From NCBI RefSeq assembly GCF_013294025.1, contig NZ_JABSNL010000012.1:62001-126000 (forward strand): a DNA stretch of 64,000 bases, read 5' to 3'. Both the position numbers and the translations under genes were made by a program. Shown piece after piece: positions 55,006 to 63,139 of this stretch (positions are counted from its first letter, which is position 1; each line of letters starts with the position of its first letter). Under the pieces are notes generated by a model. It was not told where the DNA came from, ran no database searches, and saw only the letters and a program-made list of their open reading frames with translations. Source of the stretch: Flavobacterium aeripolare. Lineage in GTDB: Bacteria; Bacteroidota; Bacteroidia; Flavobacteriales; Flavobacteriaceae.

Positions 55006-55944
55006 ATGAACTATACTTTGCATCAATTGTATGTTTTTTTAAAGGTGGCTCAAAACAAGAGCATTACTAAGGCTGCTGTAGAGCTGCATCTCACGCAACC
55101 AGCGGTTTCTATCCAACTACGTAATTTTCAAGATCAGTTTGAATTCCCTTTGACCGAGGTTATAGGTAGAAAATTGTACATCACTGATTTTGGTCAGGAG
55201 ATTGCTGTAGCTGCAGAGAAAGTATTGAACGAGGTTGAAGCAATTAATTATAAAACCCTTGCTTATAAAGGAGAGCTAAGTGGGCGTTTAAAAATATCTA
55301 TTGTTTCTACGGGAAAATATGTAATGCCGTATTTTCTCGCCGACTTTCTAAAATTGCATCCTGGTGTCGATTTGATTTTAGATGTAACCAATAAAAAACA
55401 AGTTCTAGAAAGCTTAGAGCATAACGAGGTCGATTTTTCTCTTGTTTCTGTTTTACCTGATGCATTGCAAATTGATAAAGTAGAGTTGTTGCCTAATGCA
55501 TTATACATGATGGTAAACGCGAGTCAAACTTTCGATAAAAAAAAATATGATGTTGGTATATTAGAAGAACTGGCTGTTATCTACCGTGAGGAAGGATCAG
55601 GGACGAGATACATCATGGAAAAATTTATCGAAAATAATAATCTCACTGTTCCTAAAAAGGTTGCACTTACTGGGAATGAAGCTGTAAAGCAGGCAATTTT
55701 AGCTGGTTTAGGTTGCTCTATCATGCCGCTGATAGGAGTTAAAAACGAACTTACTAACGGTAGTTTGCAAATTGTTCCGGTAAAAGGATTGCCTATAAAG
55801 TCTAACTGGAACTTGATCTGGCTTAAAGGGAAGAAATTTTCGCCTGTTGCCAATGCCTATTTAAAGTTTATTCAAACAGAAAAAGAACGAATCATAGCGC
55901 ATTCTTTTCAATGGATTGAAGAAAAAAATATAAAAGGGATTTAA
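55006..55944 (+). CDS. LysR-family transcriptional regulator
   Basis: 312 residues. N-terminal HTH (LHQLYVFLKVAQNKSITKAA, then LHLTQPAVSIQLRNFQ) and a periplasmic-binding-like co-inducer domain (about 90-295, LKISIVSTGKYVMPYFL; GLGCSIMPLIGV). Sequence pattern resembles CysL/CbbR-type regulators. It is divergent from the small hypothetical gene, which is the likely target by the usual LysR layout. No Pho-type array is seen upstream. Confidence 0.92.
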   Translation: MNYTLHQLYVFLKVAQNKSITKAAVELHLTQPAVSIQLRNFQDQFEFPLTEVIGRKLYITDFGQEIAVAAEKVLNEVEAINYKTLAYKGELSGRLKISIVSTGKYVMPYFLADFLKLHPGVDLILDVTNKKQVLESLEHNEVDFSLVSVLPDALQIDKVELLPNALYMMVNASQTFDKKKYDVGILEELAVIYREEGSGTRYIMEKFIENNNLTVPKKVALTGNEAVKQAILAGLGCSIMPLIGVKNELTNGSLQIVPVKGLPIKSNWNLIWLKGKKFSPVANAYLKFIQTEKERIIAHSFQWIEEKNIKGI

Positions 55945-56081
55945 ATTTTTCTATTCGATAGTGATTCTAAGACCTATTTAGGTTTTTACCAGTCACTGTA
56001 TTTTATAGTAAAACCATGTTTTTTGTAGGTTATTTTTTGGTATTTTTCGAGTTAAAAAAATGTAAAAATAAAGTTAATTCT

Positions 56082-56126
56082 TTAATGATTCGCTAACGTT
56101 AGCTTAACACTGCAATAGCATCTTTG
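56082..56126 (+). promoter_or_regulatory. Pho-type promoter of the first porin
   Basis: 5-mers at 56082, 56093 and 56104 are TTAAT, CTAAC and TTAAC in 11-bp steps. The -7-like CATCTTTG starts at 56119, 15 bp after the last. The usual -33 TTG is absent, as expected when an activator box takes its place. Confidence 0.68.
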
Positions 56127-56154
56127 CCAAAAAAAATAAGATCCTATTGTGGTT

Positions 56155-57450
56155 ATGAAAAAACTTTTATTTGCTTTATTAATTTTAAGTGCGGGAGCAC
56201 TTCAGGCGCAAGATGGTAACAAAGATGCTATTACAAAAGAAGTTGTTCGAGTATTAGATTCGATCAATAAAGTAAAAGTCGCTGAGGAAAAAGCGAAGCC
56301 TAAAAAAGACGGCCAATGGTACGACAAAATTAGTATAAGAGGATATGCCCAAGTACGTTACAATGGGTTGCTGTCTACTAATGATAAAGTTTCTTGTGAG
56401 CAATGTGATAAATCATGGGGAACTACAGCAACTACTGACGATGCCAAATCAAACAACGGTTTTTTTATTAGAAGAGCACGTATTGTTTTCTCAGGGCAAA
56501 TTACGCCTAATGTCTATTTTTATATTCAACCAGATTTAGCTAGTTCTCCAGGATCAGGAGTTAATAATTTTTTGCAATTGCGTGATGCGTATTTTGACTT
56601 GTCATTTGATGCAAAAAAGGAATTTAGGCTAAGAATAGGACAGAGTAAAGTGCCTTATGGTTTTGAAAACATGCAGTCAAGCCAAAATCGCTTAACGCTA
56701 GATCGTAACGATGCCTTAAATAGTGCGGTGGCAAATGAGCGTGATTTAGGCGCGTTTTTCTATTGGGCTCCTAGTAAAATAAGAGAACGCTTTGCTATGC
56801 TTGTCAAAGATGGATATAAAGGTTCAGGTGATTATGGTGTTTTTGCTTTTGGTGCTTATAATGGTCAAACATCAAATAAGTCAGAGGGAAATAGAAATCT
56901 ACATGTGGTGGCTCGAGTAAGTTATCCATTTGTAATTGGGAGCCAAATTATAGAACCAGGGATTCAGGCGTACACAGGGAAATGGGCTTTTGGAAATGAG
57001 ATTTCGACTGGAGTAACTGTAGACAATAAGCAAAACACCCTTGATCAACGAGTAGCGGCTTCTTTTATTTTGTATCCAAAACCATTTGGAATTCAAACGG
57101 AATATAATATTGGGAAAGGGCCTCGTTATAATAAACTAACAAATACGGTTGATGTATCGTCATTAGAAGGTGGTTATATCACGCTGAATTATAAATGGGA
57201 TTTACCTAAAAATCAATTATTGTATCCTTTTGCTAAATTTCAATACTATGATGGTGGTAAGAAATTTGAAAAAGATGCTAGAAGTTATGTGGTACGAGAT
57301 TATGAACTTGGTTTAGAATGGCAACCACTTAAAGCGTTTGAACTGACAGCTACTTGGGTCATTGCTGACAGAACATTTGAGGATAGCGCATTAAAAAATA
57401 ATAGACAACAAGGCAATTTATTGCGATTGCAAGCGCAGTTTAATTTTTAA
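56155..57450 (+). CDS. OprO/OprP-family phosphate-selective porin, copy 1
   Basis: 431 residues. Signal peptide (KKLLFALLILSAGALQAQ), a short Lys-rich helical linker with coiled-coil character (KEVVRVLDSINKVKVAEEKAK), then a Porin_O_P barrel with SIRGYAQVRYNGL, FFIRRARIVFSG, LRIGQSKVPYGFENMQSSQ and the aromatic end LQAQFNF. OprP/OprO pass phosphate and polyphosphate through the outer membrane of Pseudomonas. I used ATG 56155, because the upstream GTG 56149 adds only two residues. Pho-type half-sites precede it and a terminator follows. Confidence 0.88.
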   Translation: MKKLLFALLILSAGALQAQDGNKDAITKEVVRVLDSINKVKVAEEKAKPKKDGQWYDKISIRGYAQVRYNGLLSTNDKVSCEQCDKSWGTTATTDDAKSNNGFFIRRARIVFSGQITPNVYFYIQPDLASSPGSGVNNFLQLRDAYFDLSFDAKKEFRLRIGQSKVPYGFENMQSSQNRLTLDRNDALNSAVANERDLGAFFYWAPSKIRERFAMLVKDGYKGSGDYGVFAFGAYNGQTSNKSEGNRNLHVVARVSYPFVIGSQIIEPGIQAYTGKWAFGNEISTGVTVDNKQNTLDQRVAASFILYPKPFGIQTEYNIGKGPRYNKLTNTVDVSSLEGGYITLNYKWDLPKNQLLYPFAKFQYYDGGKKFEKDARSYVVRDYELGLEWQPLKAFELTATWVIADRTFEDSALKNNRQQGNLLRLQAQFNF

Positions 57451-57473
57451 AAATTCGAATATATTATTAATAA

Positions 57474-57515
57474 AGCTCCAAATGTCACTTAGAGTAATGT
57501 TTGGAGTTTTTTTTT
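57474..57515 (+). terminator. Terminator of the first porin gene
   Basis: CTCCAAA (57476-57482) pairs with TTTGGAG (57500-57506) followed by nine Ts; an inner ACT/AGT pair extends the stem. Confidence 0.7.
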
Positions 57516-57633
57516 TGTCTATAATTTAATGAATTAATCCATATAATTGAGGTGTTACTAAATTACAGTTATTAGTTATTGATCTGTTTAATAGATAGTT
57601 AGTCGTTTTTATTGGTCTTAGCTTATTGTTATG

Positions 57634-57678
57634 TTAACGTTGTCTTAATACGAAAAGCATTTGTTAACATTAATTTTG
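57634..57678 (+). promoter_or_regulatory. Pho-type promoter of the second porin
   Basis: TTAAC at 57634 and TTAAT at 57645 are 11 bp apart. The -7 TAATTTTG starts at 57671, 26 bp (15 + 11) after the second half-site, so one register (57656, AGCAT) is degenerate. A further out-of-phase TTAAC lies at 57664-57668. Confidence 0.58.
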
Positions 57679-57712
57679 CACCGCAATAACACAACAATAA
57701 CAAAAAAATAAA

Positions 57713-58930
57713 ATGAAGAAATTTTTATTAAGTATCGTGCTGCTATTTACGCTAGTAGCATCAGCTCAAGAAAATAAAATTGAAGGAAAAGAAGCGGCTA
57801 AAAAAACAGGCTTAGCACCTTATTTAAATTCGAATAAAAAACTGGGTTTTACTGAAAAAGACAGTTTATTTCAAGTTAATATTGGATTTAGAGTTCAAAG
57901 TAGAATAGGGTATGGCAAGGAAGGCGGAGAATCTGGAATTGTAGAGGGTGAGATTAGAAGAATGCGATTAAAACTAGATGGGTTTGTTTACAATCCACGT
58001 TTTGGATATAAAGTAGAGTTGGGTTTTTCTGCTAGAGATATTGGTACTGTAGTAGTAGGAAATAGCGGTAACGTTATTCTTGACGGGGTTTTGTTTTATA
58101 AAGCGACACCAAATTTAACGATTGGGTTTGGTCAGACTAAATTGCCTGGAAATAACCAACGTGTGATTTCGTCCAACTCATTAGAACTAACAGATCGAAG
58201 CATTAACAACTCTAAGTTTAATATCGATCGTGATTTTGGTTTATTTTTAGACTATTCAAAACAAAACCCAAATCATTTCTCATACGCATTAAAAGGAGCA
58301 ATTTCTAAAGGAGAAGGTAGAAACTGGGTGAAAACTAAAGATGACGGAATTGCATTGACTGGAAAGGTTGAGTTATTTCCTTTAGGTTCGTTTACTAAAA
58401 ACGGATCAAATTTTGAAGCCGACTTGATGAGAGAGAAAACTTTAAAGTGGATGGTTTCAGGAGCTTTTAGTCAAAATAACAATGCTTTGCGTTCACAAGG
58501 ACAGTTGGGAAGTAGCTTGTATGAATCACGTACTTTACAGTCCTTGTTTTTTGATACGATGTTTAAATACAAAGGATGGGCGGCAACCGGAGCGTATATG
58601 TCAAGAATGGCTGACGATCCCATAACTATTAGTGCAGCAGATCCTACTAAAACGCAAGCGGTTTTTGTGGGGTATGGATATGACGCACAGTTGAGTTATT
58701 TGTTTCCTTCAAACTACCAACTTATAGGAAGATTTTCTACGCAAAAGGTAGCTAAAGATATTGAAACAATTAGTCCTAATACAAAGGAGTATACGGTAGG
58801 ATTGTCTAAATATATCTTTGGTCACAAAATAAAACTTCAAGGTGAATTTACATACGATAACATAAAAGATTATGTGGGTACAACTAGTAATAACTGGTAT
58901 GCTCGTTTTCAGGTCGAAATAGGTATTTAA
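57713..58930 (+). CDS. OprO/OprP-family porin, copy 2
   Basis: 405 residues. Signal peptide (KKFLLSIVLLFTLVASAQ), then a barrel with FQVNIGFRVQSRIGYG, GEIRRMRLKLDGFVYNPRFG, IGFGQTKLPGNNQRVISSN and a terminal YARFQVEIGI. It belongs to the same broad family as copy 1 but differs in most positions, so the two are old paralogues or have different selectivity. It lies between Pho-type promoters of itself and pstS. No terminator is obvious in the 135 bp before pstS. Confidence 0.85.
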   Translation: MKKFLLSIVLLFTLVASAQENKIEGKEAAKKTGLAPYLNSNKKLGFTEKDSLFQVNIGFRVQSRIGYGKEGGESGIVEGEIRRMRLKLDGFVYNPRFGYKVELGFSARDIGTVVVGNSGNVILDGVLFYKATPNLTIGFGQTKLPGNNQRVISSNSLELTDRSINNSKFNIDRDFGLFLDYSKQNPNHFSYALKGAISKGEGRNWVKTKDDGIALTGKVELFPLGSFTKNGSNFEADLMREKTLKWMVSGAFSQNNNALRSQGQLGSSLYESRTLQSLFFDTMFKYKGWAATGAYMSRMADDPITISAADPTKTQAVFVGYGYDAQLSYLFPSNYQLIGRFSTQKVAKDIETISPNTKEYTVGLSKYIFGHKIKLQGEFTYDNIKDYVGTTSNNWYARFQVEIGI

Positions 58931-58963
58931 TTCCGGCGGCTTAGTGTTAAGAACATGTGAGAT

Positions 58964-59030
58964 TTAATGAATTAGTAAAAATTGTATAATAGTAGCTTAA
59001 CGCAGGCTTAACATTGCGGCAGTACTTTTG
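58964..59030 (+). promoter_or_regulatory. Pho-type promoter of pstS
   Basis: 5-mers at 58964, 58975, 58986, 58997 and 59008 are TTAAT, GTAAA, ATAAT, TTAAC and TTAAC in exact 11-bp steps. The perfect -7 element TACTTTTG starts at 59023, 15 bp after the last. This is the reference example for the other arrays, because pstS is a classical Pho gene. Confidence 0.75.
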
Positions 59031-59065
59031 TAAAAAATAAGGATAATAAATAACAAAAAAATAAA

Positions 59066-59938
59066 ATGAATAAGATGAACAAAACTAAATTGTTTTTAAT
59101 GTTGCCATTAATTGGTATGTTAAGTTGTGGTAAAGCAAAGACAGAAGATAAAGGAAATGAGACTTCGTCAGCAGCTGTTTCTGTGACTATCAAAGGAAGT
59201 GATACAGTTTTGCCATTGGCACAAAAAGAGGCTGAAGATTTAATGAAAGCCAACAAAGATGTAAGTGTTACTGTTGTAGGAGGTGGATCAGGTGTAGGGC
59301 TAACAGCTTTAATTGATGGTACTACTGATATTGCAATGGCGTCAAGAGATATGAAAACAGAGGAAAAATTAAAATTCTCTGAAATGAAAAAAGAAATCGA
59401 AGAGGTTATTATTGCTTATGATGCCTTAACTGTGATTGTTAATCCAGCTAATAAAGTTTCTAAATTAACTCGTGAGCAATTAGAGAAAATCTTCACAGGA
59501 CAAATTACAAACTGGAAAGAAGTAGGTGGAGAAGATGCTAAAATTGTAGCTTATTCAAGAGAATCTTCTTCTGGGACTTATGAGTTTTTTAAAGATGAGG
59601 TTTTAGACAAGAAAAACTATGCATCAAATATCTTGAGTTTACCTGCAACTGGAGCAATTGTTCAAGCAGTGGGACAAACTAAAGGAGCTATTGGATACAT
59701 TGGGCTAGCTTATGAAACTAAAGAAGTTAAGCAATTAGCAGTTTCTTATGATCAAGGAAAAACGTTTATCGAGCCTTCTGTAGCAAGTGCTAAGGATAAA
59801 ACATACCCAATTTCAAGACCATTATTCTACATGTTTGATAAAACAAATGCTGCTAAAGTAAAAACTATTGTTGATTTTGCTTTGTCAGATGAAGGACAAA
59901 AAATCGTTTCAGAAATAGGATACGTTCCATTGAAATAA
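59066..59938 (+). CDS. pstS: Phosphate-binding lipoprotein PstS
   Basis: 290 residues. A lipoprotein signal ends at LIGMLSCGK. The PBP type 2 domain carries the phosphate-binding motifs IKGSDTVLPLAQ, VVGGGSGVGLTALIDGTTDIAMASR, VNPANKVSKLTREQL, ITNWKEVGG, YSRESSSGTYEFF and GAIGYIGLAYETK. It delivers phosphate to PstCA. The start could also be ATG 59075. A strong terminator separates it from pstC, so pstS can be made in excess over the permease. Confidence 0.95.
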   Translation: MNKMNKTKLFLMLPLIGMLSCGKAKTEDKGNETSSAAVSVTIKGSDTVLPLAQKEAEDLMKANKDVSVTVVGGGSGVGLTALIDGTTDIAMASRDMKTEEKLKFSEMKKEIEEVIIAYDALTVIVNPANKVSKLTREQLEKIFTGQITNWKEVGGEDAKIVAYSRESSSGTYEFFKDEVLDKKNYASNILSLPATGAIVQAVGQTKGAIGYIGLAYETKEVKQLAVSYDQGKTFIEPSVASAKDKTYPISRPLFYMFDKTNAAKVKTIVDFALSDEGQKIVSEIGYVPLK

Positions 59939-59964
59939 ATAATAAAAGGTTACTATTATATTCT

Positions 59965-59998
59965 AAAAAGGCTGTCTCTAGAGACAGCCTTTTTTTGT
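59965..59998 (+). terminator. Terminator between pstS and pstC
   Basis: AAAAAGGCTGTCTC (59965-59978) pairs perfectly with GAGACAGCCTTTTT (59981-59994) around a two-base gap, then Ts. Confidence 0.9.
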
Positions 59999-60048
59999 GG
60001 TAGGAAAGTAAAGTAATGCTTGCTTAGTGCTAGTAAACTCGCCTTTTC

Positions 60049-60115
60049 TTTACACTAAGTTAACATAAGGATAACCCTAGATGAACATTGAGGGACGATT
60101 GCTACCGTAATTTTG
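60049..60115 (+). promoter_or_regulatory. Pho-type promoter of pstC
   Basis: 5-mers at 60049, 60060, 60071 and 60082 are TTTAC, TTAAC, ATAAC and TGAAC in 11-bp steps; the next register (60093) is degenerate. The -7 TAATTTTG starts at 60108, 26 bp (15 + 11) after the last good one, as in the second porin. It overlaps the first TTG of the open frame, which therefore cannot be the start codon. Confidence 0.68.
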
Positions 60116-60136
60116 CTAAAAATAAAAGACACTGAT

Positions 60137-61345
60137 TTGAAAACAAATTTTAAACAGATTAAGGAAAAAATTATCGAAACTATTTTGATGCTAAGTGGTG
60201 CAGCTACTAGTATTACTGTTGTTTTAATTGTATTTTTTCTGTTCGTTGAGGGTGCGGGAGTATTTAGTAAAAAACCAATAGATGATGGTTTTTTATTAGC
60301 TGTTTCTGCTGAAAACACGGTACAAAAATTACAGCCTTCCCAAATTAAAGATATTTATGATCAAAAGATCACTAACTGGAAAGAATTAGGCGGGAAGGAT
60401 CAGGCAATCGTTTTGTTTAGAGCAGGCGATATTACAGATTATTATACTGAAGAAGAACTAGGTAAGAACTTTGAGTTTTTCCCAGATAAAATTAATGAGT
60501 TAGTTGCTAAGACACCTGGTATAATTGCTTTTTTCTCTGATAAGTATAAAGCAAAAGATTTTAAAGGAAGAGAACTTGATATTGATAAAATAAAAGTCTC
60601 AGAATTTTTAGCTGGTGAGGAGTGGTTTCCTACCGCACAGCCTATTGCTCAAATGGGAGTGAAGCCTTTAATTTATGGTACGCTATGGGTTAGTTTTGGT
60701 GCTATTTTATTGGCATTGCCTATAGGGTTAGCAGCGGCAATTTACTTAAGCGAAATCGCAAAAAAACGTACAAGAAGTATCTTGAAACCTATAATTGAAT
60801 TATTAGCAGGAATACCGTCTGTGGTGTATGGGTTCTTTGGGTTGGTAATTATAGTACCGCTAATACAAAGTACGTTTAACTTGCCTGTAGGAGAAACAGG
60901 GTTAGCAGGAAGTGTCGTGTTAGCAATTATGGCATTACCTACAATTATTACTATCTCTGAGGATGCGATGCGCAATACGCCGCGTGCAATGAAGGAAGCG
61001 AGTTTAGCACTTGGTGCAAGTCAATGGCAAACCATTTATAAAGTAGTAATGCCTTATTCTGCATCAGGAATTACGGCTGGTGCGATATTAGGAATTGGTA
61101 GAGCAATAGGGGAAACTATGGCTGTGTTAATGGTAACGGGTAATGCTGCGGTAATTCCTACCACACTGCTAGAGCCTATTCGTACTATTCCAGCAACAAT
61201 TGCAGCCGAATTAGGTGAAGCGCCTAATGGAGGATTACATTACGAAGCGTTATTTGCTTTAGGATGTATTTTATTCCTGATTACGTTTGTAATAAACATG
61301 CTTGTTGAGGTAATTACTAATAGAAAATCGCATAAAAAACATTAA
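60137..61345 (+). CDS. pstC: Phosphate ABC transporter permease PstC with PBP-like periplasmic insert
   Basis: 402 residues from TTG 60137. The start is inferred: the -7 element occupies the earlier TTG at 60113, and ATG 60188 would remove the cytoplasmic helix KEKIIETILM. After TM1 (ITVVLIVFFLFVEG) comes an extra periplasmic segment, residues ~45-170. It contains QKLQPSQIKDIY and ITNWKELGG, like the PstS motif ITNWKEVGG, before the BPD permease domain with six TMs (LIYGTLWVSFGAILLALPIG; EAA-type loop EASLALGASQWQTIYKVV). E. coli PstC has 319 residues. It is operonic with pstA, whose ATG comes one base after the stop. Confidence 0.88.
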   Translation: MKTNFKQIKEKIIETILMLSGAATSITVVLIVFFLFVEGAGVFSKKPIDDGFLLAVSAENTVQKLQPSQIKDIYDQKITNWKELGGKDQAIVLFRAGDITDYYTEEELGKNFEFFPDKINELVAKTPGIIAFFSDKYKAKDFKGRELDIDKIKVSEFLAGEEWFPTAQPIAQMGVKPLIYGTLWVSFGAILLALPIGLAAAIYLSEIAKKRTRSILKPIIELLAGIPSVVYGFFGLVIIVPLIQSTFNLPVGETGLAGSVVLAIMALPTIITISEDAMRNTPRAMKEASLALGASQWQTIYKVVMPYSASGITAGAILGIGRAIGETMAVLMVTGNAAVIPTTLLEPIRTIPATIAAELGEAPNGGLHYEALFALGCILFLITFVINMLVEVITNRKSHKKH

Positions 61346-61346
61346 T

Positions 61347-62225
61347 ATGAGTGCAGAAATTAAATTAGCAAAAAAGAAAAGAAGAAGTCAGAAAATTGCT
61401 TTTGGTATCTTTACACTAACGAGTTATGCTATAGTAGCACTGCTATTTATAATACTTGCTTTTATCGTAGTAAAAGGAATAGGTGTTATTAGTTGGGAAT
61501 TTATCTCAGAAATGCCTAAAAACGGAATGACAGAAGGTGGGATTTTTCCAGCCATCGTAGGTACGCTTTGCTTGGTGCTGGTAAGTATGGTATTTGCATT
61601 TCCAGTAGGAGTGCTAGCAGCAATATACATGAATGAATATGTAAAAGACGGAATTATAAAAAAGATTATTAAGCAAATGACAAATAACTTAGCGGGAGTG
61701 CCTTCTATTGTTTTTGGATTATTTGGTATGTCTTTATTTGTAAATAAAATGGGTTTTGGAGATTCTATAATCGCCGGAGGATTGACATTAGGTTTACTAG
61801 TTTTACCTATTGTGATTAGAACTACTGAGGAGTCTTTAAAAGCGGTAGATGACACTTTTAGACAAGCAAGTTTAGGATTAGGAGCTAGTAAGTGGGAAAC
61901 AACAAGCAAGGTCGTTTTTCCTATAGCTTTTCCTAATGTGATAACGGGCTTGATTCTTTCTATAGGAAGAGTATCAGGAGAAACAGCACCAATTTTATTC
62001 ACGGTTGCTGCTTATTTTTTACCCAAGTTGCCTACATCAATCTTTGATCAAGCAATGGCGCTGCCTTATCACTTATATGTGATTTCAACAAGTGGTACAA
62101 ACATAGAAGCATCTAGAGCAATGGCTTATGGTACAGCACTGGTATTGATAATCATTGTTTTGATTTCGAACTTACTAGCTAATGCGCTTCGTAAATATTA
62201 CGCTAAGAAAGTGAAAATGAACTAG
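61347..62225 (+). CDS. pstA: Phosphate ABC transporter permease PstA
   Basis: 292 residues, standard for PstA. TM1 (YAIVALLFIILAFIVVKGIG), a short outside region, the BPD domain (VGTLCLVLVSMVFAFPVGVLAA) and the EAA-type loop (ASLGLGASKWETTSKVVFP). It pairs with PstC to form the membrane channel for phosphate; the ATPase is PstB. The gene starts one base after pstC stops. The long antisense frame over it is a shadow. Confidence 0.95.
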   Translation: MSAEIKLAKKKRRSQKIAFGIFTLTSYAIVALLFIILAFIVVKGIGVISWEFISEMPKNGMTEGGIFPAIVGTLCLVLVSMVFAFPVGVLAAIYMNEYVKDGIIKKIIKQMTNNLAGVPSIVFGLFGMSLFVNKMGFGDSIIAGGLTLGLLVLPIVIRTTEESLKAVDDTFRQASLGLGASKWETTSKVVFPIAFPNVITGLILSIGRVSGETAPILFTVAAYFLPKLPTSIFDQAMALPYHLYVISTSGTNIEASRAMAYGTALVLIIIVLISNLLANALRKYYAKKVKMN

Positions 62226-62328
62226 TACTTTATTAGTTCGTTGCCATCAAATTTGTAAAGAGTAAAAACATTTTAGTTGCTATAGCCAAATATATCAGCT
62301 AATTTTAAATAAAATTAAAGAGAATAAC

Positions 62329-63081
62329 ATGCTTAAAATAGAATCAAAAAACGTCAATTTTAATTACGGTGACTTTCAAGCGCTTCACGATATTTCAATT
62401 TCGATGAAAGAAAATACGGTTACCGCATTAATTGGTCCTTCTGGTTGTGGTAAGTCAACTTACCTTCGTTTGTTAAATAGAATGAATGATTTGATTGACA
62501 ATACACACATGAACGGAACCATTTTAATTGATGGTCAAGATATTTATGATAAAAATACGAATGTAGATAGTTTGCGTAAAAATGTAGGGATGGTATTTCA
62601 AAAACCAAATCCTTTTCCTAAAACTATTTTCGAAAACGTAGCTTACGGATTAAAAGTTAACGGAGTTACAGACAAAAAAGAAATCGAAGAGCGTGTAATC
62701 ACCTCTATTGAGCAAGTGGCACTGTGGGATGAGGTAAAGGACAAGCTTAAAAAATCAGCATTTGAATTATCTGGAGGGCAGCAACAGCGTCTTTGTATTG
62801 CAAGGGCATTGGCGATTCAGCCTTCTATTTTGTTAATGGACGAACCTACATCAGCGTTGGACCCTATTTCAACATCAAAGGTAGAAGAGCTTATTTATGA
62901 ATTAAAAAACAAGTACACTATTGTGATTGTAACGCACAACATGCAACAAGCAGGTCGCGTAAGTGATAATACCGCTTTCTTTTATATGGGTAAATTGATC
63001 GAATATGATAAAACTAAAACGATTTTTACTAAACCTACAATTAAGCAAACAGAAGATTACATAACAGGAAGATTTGGATAA
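62329..63081 (+). CDS. pstB: Phosphate ABC transporter ATP-binding protein PstB
   Basis: 250 residues. Walker A GPSGCGKS (36-43), Q-loop [16 protein letters not shown] with the PstB-typical PNPFP, signature LSGGQQQR, Walker [13 protein letters not shown] and H-loop [10 protein letters not shown]. It hydrolyses ATP to drive phosphate import through PstCA. A 103-bp gap with no clear Pho-type half-sites separates it from pstA, so it is probably on the pstCA transcript. Confidence 0.97.
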   Translation: MLKIESKNVNFNYGDFQALHDISISMKENTVTALIGPSGCGKSTYLRLLNRMNDLIDNTHMNGTILIDGQDIYDKNTNVDSLRKNVGMVFQKPNPFPKTIFENVAYGLKVNGVTDKKEIEERVITSIEQVALWDEVKDKLKKSAFELSGGQQQRLCIARALAIQPSILLMDEPTSALDPISTSKVEELIYELKNKYTIVIVTHNMQQAGRVSDNTAFFYMGKLIEYDKTKTIFTKPTIKQTEDYITGRFG

Positions 63082-63139
63082 GACATATTTTGATTTCACA
63101 TCAATTTCATCTAACTTTAATCTTTAAATCGTTTATAAA

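Noticed and set aside
61424..62002. 192-codon open frame antisense to pstA.
   Set aside because: It lies fully inside a well-supported permease gene, has no promoter signal or recognisable domain, and its composition mirrors the sense strand.
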